Part shown: positions 55,150-64,000 of the stretch, piece after piece
Layout of the letters: the number at the start of each line of letters is the position of its first letter
How positions within the stretch are numbered: the stretch's first letter is position 1
Origin: Todiramphus chloris collaris
Taxonomy: Eukaryota > Chordata > Aves > Coraciiformes > Alcedinidae
Length of the DNA stretch: 64,000 nucleotides
Assembly: GCA_025345505.1 (NCBI GenBank)
Contig: JANVCC010000071.1
Coordinates: forward strand, 1,153,832-1,217,831
Direction of reading: 5' to 3'
Translations under genes and position numbers: made by a program
The notes under the pieces: generated by a model
What the model saw: the letters and a program-made list of their open reading frames with translations, nothing else
Database searches by the model: none
What the model was told of the DNA's origin: nothing

Positions 55150-55285
55150 GCAGCTCCTTCAGAAATCTCAAGGCACTTAAACGTCTTCAGTGAATTAGAT
55201 GCTTGGTGTTGTTAAATAGCTCCTCAGCATTTTCTATTCATGTGGCACGAGTGGGAAACTGAGGCAGGAGGGTTTGGCCAAAGCA
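55150..55285 (+). mobile_element. Possible old L2/MIR-type element remnant
   Basis: The order TCAAGGCACTTAAACG, CTCCTCAGCATTTTCTATTC and GTGGGAAACTGAGGCAGG, then TTTGGCCAAAG, resembles the 3' region of ancient L2/L3/MIR-type repeats (typically ending near GGAAACTGAGGCA). Heavily diverged and not confirmable by eye. Confidence 0.4.
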
Positions 55286-58200
55286 TGCACTGTGGGAAGG
55301 GTAAAGTGGGGATCTGATTCCTGTGGGTTTGTGACCCTTTGCTGTGATGTAGGATGGGTGAATGTCCTCGTCCAGCAGCGCTTCCCACTGCCTGGGGACG
55401 CAGGGCCCTGTTTCTGTCTGTCTGTCTGTCTTCCCCACCTCATCCTGCTGTTGTTGTGGGTACCCAGAAAACGCTCATGGTTTTGCCTTTTGCCTAATCG
55501 ATGCCGTTACAGTATTTACAGCACTGCCTGTCCCCATCTCCGAGCAGCCCATAAACCCTGATGTAATGTTATTTACTTGTAAAAGGCAATTTGTAAAGAT
55601 CTGTCTGGGGGCTGCTGTCACCACAGCCGTGGGATTTATTTCCCCTTTATTTACGGTTTGTGCTCGTGTTTGTGCGCTGCTTCTTTCCCATCACAATCCA
55701 AACCTCGTCCCTTGGACGTTGCTGTCACTTGCAGTGTCAGCTGCCCGGGTCCCAGAGCTGCCTCTCTCATGAAGGTTCATTTTATGATTTTTTTTTTTTT
55801 TTCTGAGGATGAGGAAGGTTTTACTGCTTGAAGGTTTGATTGCTTCCCCTTCTGAGGAAGATCTGTAGGCGTTACAGCAGCCTTGGTCTTGAAATGTGCT
55901 TCAGGAGGAGGGAGGAGGGCATGGAGCTTCTGGTGCAGTCATGCTTTTGTTTTCTGCAGAGTCCCAAACCCTGGCCTTGGCTCCTCCCTGCACCACAAAG
56001 GTTGTGCGTGGAATTCTTGGCTGGAGATTTGGATTAGTAACTGAAGGATTTCCTGGCTTTCATGGTGCACAAATGGTTTGGTTTGGGAGTGGATGACTGA
56101 TGTAAAGGAGCAATTTCTCCTTGGTCTCTGCAGTCTGCTTGTGGTGGGGTTCGGGGACTCTTCTTGTTCATCCTTAGGAGCACTGAGCGGAGCAGGTCAG
56201 TACCTGGAAATGATCATTTAAAAATAAGGTTCTAGCACCCAGCAAAGGGCTCTGATGCCTCAAACCTCTTCAGCTGCCAACATTTAGCCTATGCTCAAGA
56301 TCTCTACTTGCGTTCGCTCGTAACAATCCCACCCAAATGAAAGGGTCAGCTCTTCTCCGTGCTGCATATCCTTGGTGGAAGACAACCTTGGAGAGAAACA
56401 GCCACAGCAGATCTATGGCTGAGCTGGGAATAGCTCCCGGATCTTCAGCATCCGTGTGCAATCCATCGTCCATTGAGCAACCTCGAAACACATCCCAGCA
56501 CAGCCACGGTCCTGGGCAGACCTCTGGAGAACCGCTGACCCAGGAACGCTTTCTTCGAGGAGCGGTTCAGAAAAGGGAGCTGAACTAGCTGGAGTCATGT
56601 GGTACGTGGAGGAACACGCTGCAGATCTGCTGAAAAAACAGAATCAAATGGGAGCCTTGGCAGTGGAGCCCTTTGAAAATGGTTCAAAGGGACCGTCCTC
56701 AATGTGAAACTGCTATTTATGTTTTTTTCTTCCTCCTCCTTTCTTTTGTTGATACAATCTTGGAAGTGGGAGGATTTACAAAATCGTGTTTGTTTTTAAG
56801 CTGCTTCTTCAGACACCTTTTTTCCCCTGTAAATATTGTGTAAGAGGCTGGAAAGAAAAACACAGAAAACGAGCATGGAAAAGTCCTCACCAGACCCCTC
56901 CTCTAATCGCTCCAGAACCTGAAAATCAGCTTTGTTGCTGCATGGGTCACAAATGCATCCCCACAGCTTCGGGGGTGCCCCAGGGACAGACCCATAAAGC
57001 CCATCGCTTGGACCCCCCCTTAGGCCTCCTTTAGAGACCTGCTCTGCCAGGGCAGGGCTGCTCAGCCCCCCTGGGGCTCTCAAAGGAGGCACCTCCAGAC
57101 TCAGACCCCTGCCTCCAGGAGCTTCTGTCCTTCTGCTGGACTCATCCAGTCTCTGACTGGGAAGAATGGTTTATTCAAGAGCTTCTAAAATAACCCTGAA
57201 GTGGAAGGAACAGGAGCATCCTTCAGCCTGCCCCGTGCTGGAGGAGCTTTCAGCCCTCCCCTCCTCTTGTTGGACCTCATCAGAGCATCTCCAAGGACGG
57301 TGATGAGGGTGGCTCCAGCGGAGAGAAGGCAGCCAGCACTTCAAGCAATAAAAGTGAGTTTTCAAAAGGGTTTCTGCCTCTGCTTTCGGCAGCAGCAGCA
57401 CTAGGGTGGCAGGAGTGATGGACAGACCTGGCACACAACACCCAGGGGAACGGAGGGAACTCTAGTGACTGAAGGTAGCACCCAAGACTCCGTGGCTGCT
57501 GCTTTTTTCCCCCTTTGGGTGGCTTACTGGTTTCTTGGAGGCCGTGCACGGGCTGAGTGATCTCAGGAGAAGGCTACAGCAGAGCAGACTCCAGTTTTCA
57601 CGCAGATTGACAAGTGAAGGCAACACTTGTGGGGTCCCTCGGCTGCGCGCTCCCCGCCGGGCTCACGGGAGCCCTCTGTGTACTTTGGCGTCGAGGCGAT
57701 GCTCTGACAAGCTCGTGCCAGCCCCGCGTTGGCGAGAAGCTGGTTTCTTAAAGCACAGTGAGTGGTTTTTACTGGGGATTTGCCATTTGCAAGGGTGCAT
57801 GTGGACAGGGGGAAGGGAATGGCAGAGCTTTGGTGCTGGCGGGTCCCTTGGGTGGCAGGCGCAGAGCAGAGCGGGCGACGGAGGCGTAACGCCGGGAGGA
57901 TGTGGAAACCAGCGCGCTGAAAGGCACCCTGCCTTGCCCAAGGACGCGGGGCGGTGGAGCTGGGCTGGCAGCTCAGCAGCTCCACGTGGTGTGTGAGGAC
58001 GGGTGCCTCTGCTGGGAAGTGGTTTTGGGGTGGGTTGCCAAAACCTTTACCTTGATTTTTCTGGCTGTCGACAAAACCGTAAAGGCCTGGAGGACTTGGG
58101 TTCAGCTGGCGGGTCTGAATGTCTCTCCCTGGGAGCTATGGAAAGCAGAACTTGCAGTCCTGTTGGAACTTGCCAGCTAACAAGTTAAAAGGGTGGTTTG

Positions 58201-58849
58201 ACCCTTCAGGATATTTTAAAAAAAAATATTTCTTTCACCTTCCTTCTCCCAGTTTTATGAGAGGGCCAAGCCAAGAGCTTTGCATTCAGCAGTAGGAGTG
58301 TAATTACAGCAAGTCTGGGCGAGTGATTCTCCCCAGGGCTGTTTCATCGTTGATTTTTGCTTCTTTCTTTTTTATTTTTCTCCTTCTTTTTAATTTTTTT
58401 TTGTTTTCCTCTCCTGCCCCCACTCCGTGTTGTTGCTCTTACCCCTCCACCTCCCCAGGCACCTGCGATGCCGCGGCAGCCGCGGGACCCCGCTCCTTGG
58501 GGTCGGCTTTTAATGGGGCCGCATCCCTCGCAGGGAGGAAGCAGAAGAAGTAAACTGGGGGCTGCCCCCAGCCCACCCCGAGCCATCGCGCCGAGCGGCT
58601 GGACGGGGCCCAGCGCAGCTGCTCTGGCCGGGGGAACTGGGCCCACCTTTCGGCCCTCCTGTCTGTGCCGACTTGAGCAGGGCAGGGCCAGCGGGCAGAT
58701 GGAGCGATGCCCGCCCGGGAAGCGGCTCCCGGGTCTCCCTGCCCGTGGCACGGCTCGCTGGGGTGGGCGCGCTGGGCGTGAGCTGCCGCCGGGGCTTTGC
58801 GAGCTCTCGCTTTGCTCGGTTGTGCCCTGTTTAATGAGCAGAGAGGGTT
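55286..58849. other. Non-coding stretch
   Basis: No exon recognised. It includes a 15-T run (55788-55802), a 9-bp perfect inverted repeat with a 5-base loop (56669-56691, arms CCCTTTGAA/TTCAAAGGG) and a CpG-rich patch at about 58460-58800. Confidence 0.5.
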
Positions 58850-59283
58850 TTGTTTTGCTTCGTGCCTCTCCTATGAAGAAAGGCTGGCAGAGCTGGGGGG
58901 GTTCAGCATGGAGAGGAGAAGGCTCCCCAAGGGGAGACCTTCTGGGGGCCTTGCAGGGCTTCAAGGGGCCTGGCAGAAAGATGGGGACAGAGTTTTGAGC
59001 AGGGCCTGTTGGGACAGGACAAGGGGTGATGGTTTGAAACTATACAATGGAGATTTAGAGTGGAGAGAAGGAGAAATTGTTGGTGCTGAGGGTGGGGAGA
59101 GCCTGTGCCAGGCTGCCCAGAGAGGTGGTGGCTGCCCCATCCCTGGCACCATTGCAGGGGAGGTTGCCCGGGGCTCTGAGCACCCTGCTGTAGCTGCAGA
59201 TGGCCCTGCAGGGGGTTGGGTGGGATGACCTTGAACGGTCCCTTCCCACCCAAACCAGCCTGGGGTTCTGTGATTGTTGGAAA
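58850..59283 (+). mobile_element. CR1 LINE 3' fragment, + strand
   Basis: In order: CTATGAAGAAAGGCTGGCAG, GGTTCAGCATGGAGAGGAGA, GGGACAGGACAAGGGGTGAT, a diverged GGAGATTTAGAGTGGAGAG part, CAGGCTGCCCAGAGAGGTGG, CCCATCCCTGGCACCATTGC, GGGTTGGGTGGGATGACC and TTCCCACCCAAACCAGCCTG, ending TTCTGTGATTG. About 430 bp, 5'-truncated, no coding capacity. Confidence 0.92.
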
Positions 59284-60059
59284 GCTCCTGTTTCCTGCAC
59301 AGGCTGGGCTGCCTCGGCATCCATTGGCATCCTCAGTGTCCCGGGCCCTCCCCTGGCATGGTCTGTCCAGGGCTTTGTCAACGTGACCTGAACTTTGTGA
59401 TTCCCCATTGCAGAGCAGGACGTTATCCCCCTGTCTAACGAGGGTGAGGGGTGAGCCTGCAAGTCCCGTGGGCTGCAAACGCGGGTCTGGGTGGCCAAGG
59501 GCTGCTCTGCCACCGGCCGCTTGCGCTGGAGCCAGAGGAAAATGCCAACAGAAATCGTGAGCTCTTTGCTTCCCTAGGGGTGCTTCGCTGGGCTGAAAGG
59601 GGTGGCTGGGGGCACCTTGCTGCACTCGACGCCTTTTGCCCGCTTTATTTAATCGCCAGCCTAACTGGGCCCTCCAGAGCTGCTGGGCTCCCTGCCAGCC
59701 AGCGGGGAGGTCGGAGGCGGGCGTGGGTGTGCGGAGCTGCCCCCGTGGAGCTGGGCTTCCTCCCGTTCCTCAGCCACGTCTCTTGCCCCAGGTTTCTCCT
59801 GCCTGGAGAGCTGTGCTTTGAGAGCAGCAAACCCTGCCCGAGACCCGCGGCCTTGGATCCTCCTCCTGCACCTGGGAAACTCCCTGGCTGGAAAAGGTCT
59901 TAAGTGCTCTGGTCCTCCTGAGAGCCAGGGCTTGGTTTGTTGGTGCCCAGGGAAACGCTGGTGTCCGTGGGGTTGGATGTTCCTCTGTGCAGATCTGCCT
60001 TTGCGTCTCATCTGGAAGGCTGGGATAAACTGGATGCGACCACAGATGGGTTCTCTGGA
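59284..60059. other. Non-coding stretch, no exon seen
   Basis: GC-rich, nothing recognised. Confidence 0.5.
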
Positions 60060-60170
60060 AGAGCGACGCTCATCAAAGTCCCTTTAATTCTCAATTAGTC
60101 TGCCCAAGGCTTTAAAATTGGTTAGATAAACCGCATTAAAAGTTAAACGTGAATTAACCTTTCCTGGCGT
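60060..60170. mobile_element. Possible old DNA-transposon remnant or conserved block
   Basis: AT-rich segment with TCTCAATTAGTC, AAAATTGGTTAGATAAACC and GTTAAACGTGAATTAACC. The AAATTGGTT...TAAACC arrangement resembles the segment at 20.4-20.6 kb, so both may derive from one ancient repeat family. Very uncertain. Confidence 0.22.
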
Positions 60171-60419
60171 AGGCAGCCCCTCGGAGCCCCGACCGCAGCA
60201 GAGCAGGGCTGGGTGCAGAGCCCGGCGTTCCCACTGGGGCAGCCCCTTTCTGGGGCCAACGTGGGCACTTTGGGGCACGTTCCTCGCACAGGACACCCAT
60301 CACAGCAGGGCTGCCCCCTTGCCCTGGCCCGGCCGGGCTGCGAGCTGACCCTTGGCACGGGGCTGCTGTGCTGGGGTATTTTTAGAGAAGATAAGAGCGA
60401 TGGCAGGAGAGAGGGCTCC

Positions 60420-60530
60420 GTTCCAGGAAGCTCCGACTCTTTAATTATGTTTTTGGTCTCGAAAATTATATGGTTCCTAGAGAATAAATACAGAACGTAT
60501 GGAAGGTAATTGCACCTCTGGGTGCGGATC
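60420..60530. promoter_or_regulatory. Candidate regulatory block
   Basis: Contains CTTTAATTATGTTTTTGG, CGAAAATTATATGG, GAATAAATACAGAACG and AAGGTAATTGCACC. AT-rich between GC-rich flanks. Confidence 0.33.
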
Positions 60531-61899
60531 AGCTGGTAGCAGGGAGAGGCCGGGATCAGAGGGAAGGGCTTGGGTGGAGGGAGAGGGAGAAACCAGCTCC
60601 CTGGGGCTGCTGGGCATCGCCGTGCTGCGGGGCGGCTGCTCCCTGGGCTCCTTATACCCCCATCCCCTTCTCAGTCCTTGGAAGGGACTCTGCAGCCGAT
60701 GCTGCGGGGTGCCCAGCCCCGTAAAGCTGAAGACCAGTGCCGTGAGCCACCCCCCCACCATCAGTCTACACCGTGGGGGCAGTTTCCTTCAAACCTGCTG
60801 CTGGGGGTATCTGCTTGGCACCTCCCTGGGCAGAGAGGCTGGGCTGGGTTTGCTGGAGATGGTGGGAATCTGGCCCGTTTCTGCCCCCAGCTGAATTTGT
60901 CTCAGGAGGGAGGGAGGAAATTGAAACCTTTCTTTCCCCGCTGGTGCCAGGCAGCCTGTCAGGAGTGGGGTACGCAGCGGGAGAGCCTCCGCTTTCCCGG
61001 CGCTCTCCTGCTCCTCAGCACAGCCCTGGCTGTGGAAGTGTCACCCAGAAGTGCAGGGGTGTGGGCTCGGCGCGCATCCCTCGCTGCTGCACGCTGCCAG
61101 AAACGATGCTCTCATTCTGCAGCAGAAAGAGCAAAAGCAGGAGCTTTCTCTTTTAAATGCCTTTTTTTTTTTTAATTATTTCACTTTTTTCCCATATGGA
61201 CAAGCTTAATTTTTGGTGCATCCTTTTCTTTTAAAGAAAGCATTAAATTAAAGGCCACCCAAAGCTCTGTGCTGGTGGTTTGCAGTGTGGTTCCCTCTCC
61301 CTTCCCTCCTTCCACCAAGCAGGCTGGACAGAGAACGGTGCAGAGAGCTGGGAGCTGGGTCTGCTGAGGACAGTGAAGGGCAGCGCTGTGAGTGCTGCCG
61401 AGAGGGACTGGTTTTCTGGAGCCAAGTACCCACAGAAACCTTTGTTAGGTGCAGAAAGCTCGAGCGGGGACCTGTGGTGACCCTGTCCCTGCATTTGCTG
61501 GGTCTCTGCTGCGAGACAAGGAGGTTTCTCCGGGTGGGACCTCAATGTCCAGGAACCAGGAACCACCCCATCCCTGGAGTCCTGATGTTCTTGGGATCTG
61601 GAGCCTGTATTTGGGGTGAGTCCAGCAAACTCATTGCTTGAGAGGAAAATGAAAGGTCTTGCTGCTGGGAGGCAGCTTGGCTGCTGGTGCTGGGAGATAG
61701 GAAAGGGACTCTGGAGAAAACATCAGGGATTGGATAAGGAAATTTGGGCTTCCATCTCAAACCCGTCTCCAGCTGCAGGTCATGAAGCAGTTTTGCAGAG
61801 CCTTCCCCCAGTCTCCCCTCTCCAGTTTAACCCTCTGCCTGGCCCAGCGCTGGAGATGCAGGATGTTTCCCCCCTCCCTCCTTCTTCCTTGCGATTCCC
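60531..61899. other. Non-coding stretch, no exon seen
   Basis: GC-rich to 61140, then a T-rich part (61157-61240) ending in AAAGCATTAAATTAAAGG. Nothing recognised as a gene. Confidence 0.5.
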
Positions 61900-62110
61900 A
61901 GTTTAAATACATGGAGCAAAGCTGGCAGCTCTGTTTATTGAACACAAATAGGAGATAAAATAGTGGAAAACTAATTTTTTCATGCTCATTGGTGGGAAAG
62001 ATTAAAATTATGCAAATCCTCGGCAGCGAGCTCGGTGCAGAGATAAGGGGATGTTCAAGTCAGCTGGCTGCCTGCTAATTCACTCGTTGAAAAAGAAATG
62101 AGCAGGAAAG
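61900..62110. promoter_or_regulatory. Candidate enhancer block with POU octamer
   Basis: Contains a perfect octamer ATGCAAAT (62010-62017), just after CTCATTGGTGGG (inverted CCAAT) and AAGATTAAAATT. Before it lie GAACACAAATAGG and GAAAACTAATTTTTTC; after it come GAGATAAGGGG and CTGCTAATTCACTCG. Octamer plus several TAAT cores is an enhancer-like grammar. Confidence 0.4.
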
Positions 62111-62950
62111 CTGTGATCGGCGTCACCGGCCCCTCACGGCGCTCGCAGGGCTGGGATTTCTTCGCTGTACTGGGAGGAAGCTGAACAAAGAAAACCATTT
62201 TTTCATTTTTGGGAGGTGTGCAGGATGCGTGCCGAGATGCTCGGCGTGAAATCACGTGTCTGCCGAGCCCTGGCTATGGTTGCTGCCTGGTCAGCTCTGG
62301 GATGCAGCACCCAGACCTTGTCCAGGGAGGTTCTGCCGCCCTCCAGCCGGTTTGCAATGACCTGAAAACCAGTGAAAGTGGTGTGTTTTCTTGCCCCTGG
62401 CGTGAGGGTTCTGGTGAAATCTGCCACATTGATCCCTCCGCTGAATGGCAAGGCTGGGAGTGGAGTGGGAAACCACCCAGGATGAGGGATACTGGTGCTC
62501 GGTGCTTCCTGCTGCGCCAGTGTGACTCTGGGGGGCTGCAGGAGGCAGAGTGGGATCAGCAGGAGGCAAAGTGGGATCAGCAGGAGGTTCACTACCCCGG
62601 TACAAAGGGTTGTACGAGGCAGGGGAGGTGCAGGTCCGTGCTGAGCGCTGGGTCTGGGCTCGACCCCGCGATGCCAGTGCTGCCATCGATGAACCGGTGC
62701 CCATCTCTCCCCCGGAGACACCCGCTTTGTAGTGGAAAGCAAGTCTCAAAATTCCCCATGTGGGCACATTCATTAATTCTTGCAAAGCCGTGGGGTTTTT
62801 CCCGGGATGAAAGGCGTGTGTGTGTGTCCGTGAGGGATCAGGGGGTGTGCAGATGTGCTTGTGGTCAGGAAGAAGTGAGTGTGAAGCAACAGCCCCTCGC
62901 CCACCTGACTGTGCCTCTCTGACTCAGCCCCATGCTTCAGCTGGAGGGAA
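62111..62950. other. Non-coding stretch with a 21-bp repeat
   Basis: A 2.3-copy 21-bp repeat at 62539-62587 with core CAGGAGGCAAAGTGGGATCA. No exon recognised. Confidence 0.55.
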
Positions 62951-63100
62951 GATTTAACTGCTTTAGACCGAGGCCACCTAAAGATTGAACTCCTTTAGAC
63001 CAAGGCCACCTAAAGATTTAACTCCTTTAGGCCAAGGCCACCTAAAGATTGAACTCCTTTAGACCAAGGCCACCTAAAGATTGAACTCCTTTAGGCCACC
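62951..63100. repeat. Tandem repeat, 4.7 x 32 bp
   Basis: Units at 62951-62982, 62983-63014, 63015-63046, 63047-63078 and a partial 63079-63100. The core is CTCCTTTAGACCAAGGCCAC followed by CTAAAGATT. Units alternate between GATTTAAC and GATTGAAC starts and between AGACC and AGGCC variants, so amplification may have gone through a two-unit step. Confidence 0.95.
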
Positions 63101-64000
63101 TCTCCCCATCCCAGAGAGACTCGGCTCTTCTGCTCGTCGTGCTGCGCACCTTGCCCAGCACGGACTCCTCAGCCTCCTGATCCCTGCGTTTCTTTCTTGG
63201 ACTCACCTGCAGATGCTGCCCCCGTGCGCTGCCCAGCCCGGGGAAGGTTGAACCCCCCCGAGACCAGAACCTGGCGAAGCAGCTCGCAGTGCCGAGCGGG
63301 CAAAGGCACCCGTAAAATGATGACGGCCGCTCGTGGTGCTGGGAGAGGGACCTGGTGCCAGCCTGTGTTTTTGGAAGGGTTTGTCTCGCTTCCTGTCAAA
63401 TCAATATTTATTCACAAATCTATTTGTTTGCTCTTGTCGCTGAAAACTCTGCTGGGTTGGTTTTTGGTGGGGCTTTTTTTGTGTGCGCGTTGGGTTTTTT
63501 TGTTCCCCTTGTGTATTTTTGGCCGCGCGGTGCTGGCGAGAGGGGCTGCTGCAGCTTTTGCTGGCTCCAGTCGTTCCAGCTGCTTCTCCAGCCTCTTTTG
63601 TAAGGAGGCACTTGGCTGGCAGCTCTCCTCTGGCTGGGCACAGCTTTGTCCCTGCTCCCCCACGCACGCCCTTGGGCTGGAGGTGACGGTGCTGCTGGGA
63701 TCGGAAGGGGTTGACCTTGGTGAACGTGGAAGGTGGTTTTCGGTGCCTGCAGTGTGGATGCTGGGGGGTGAGGGGGTGGGAGACATCGGCTGCCTCTCAA
63801 AACGCGGTGAGGGTATCGGTCAGAGTACCGACTGCGTGGGCAGCAGGGGAGGGGGGATCCTGCCCCTCTGCTCCCAGGGCTCTGGGCAGAGAGAGAGACC
63901 CCCCTGCAGTGCTGGGGCAGCTCGGGAGTACTCAGCACAGCAGAGACAGGGACCTGGTGGAGCGGGGCCAGAGGAGCCCCAGCGATGCTGGGAGGGCTGG
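63101..64000. other. Non-coding stretch at window end
   Basis: GC-rich with a T/G-rich part at 63460-63520. No exon recognised. Any gene continuing beyond the edge would not be visible. Confidence 0.5.

Noticed and set aside
58797..59625. Frames of 143-240 codons on both strands
   Set aside because: They run through the CR1 3' fragment at 58850-59283.
1..64000. Endogenous retrovirus, microRNA or toxin-like genes
   Set aside because: No LTR pair, primer-binding site, retroviral reading frame or familiar microRNA seed-hairpin was found by eye.

Overview
This window is vertebrate nuclear DNA, almost certainly from a bird. The main evidence is six dispersed copies of CR1-type LINE sequence: 3' tails ending in runs resembling ATTCTGTG, and longer truncated copies on both strands. 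CR1 is the dominant avian retroelement. I see no Alu, no L1 and no bacterial features. High GC, many minisatellites and closely spaced AT-rich blocks would fit a GC-rich avian (micro)chromosome. The species cannot be named from this sequence.

No complete protein-coding gene can be recognised on either strand. The many open frames are short, proline/glycine/serine/cysteine-rich translations of GC-rich non-coding DNA, or read through tandem repeats and CR1 tails. The one well-supported gene landmark is a CpG-island promoter at about 14.5-15.4 kb on the + strand. It has a perfect 14-bp duplication carrying a full CRE, a third CRE-like site, a GAG-rich 5' leader, an ATG in good Kozak context at 14970, and a consensus splice donor after 14995. 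If this is a real first exon, everything downstream to 64 kb could be intron 1 of that gene, and the first 14 kb would be upstream regulatory DNA. A second CpG island (about 41.3-42.1 kb) with a GTAAGT donor at 41705 could be an alternative promoter or a second gene start.

Region by region: 0-12.4 kb is non-coding, with several AT-rich, motif-dense blocks that look like conserved regulatory elements. 12.4-14.6 kb is a continuous run of four unlike simple or tandem repeats (a 20/49-bp minisatellite, a pyrimidine tract, an AT-rich 15-18-bp minisatellite and a GGTCCC array) ending at the promoter. 15.1-16.0 kb is the start of the presumed intron, with a GC-rich degenerate minisatellite and a run of 33 G. 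16-40 kb is presumed intron with CR1 copies, CpG-rich patches and regulatory-looking blocks. 40349-40448 is a 100-N assembly gap. 41-64 kb holds the second CpG island, more candidate regulatory blocks, CR1 copies (one with a fourfold internal expansion) and a 32-bp tandem array near the end.

All regulatory-element calls rest on composition and motif content by eye. No conservation data were available, so they are low-confidence candidates. The most unusual structures are the composite repeat zone against the promoter, the duplicated CRE box, the intron-1 GC minisatellite and the CR1 copy with four 34-bp units.
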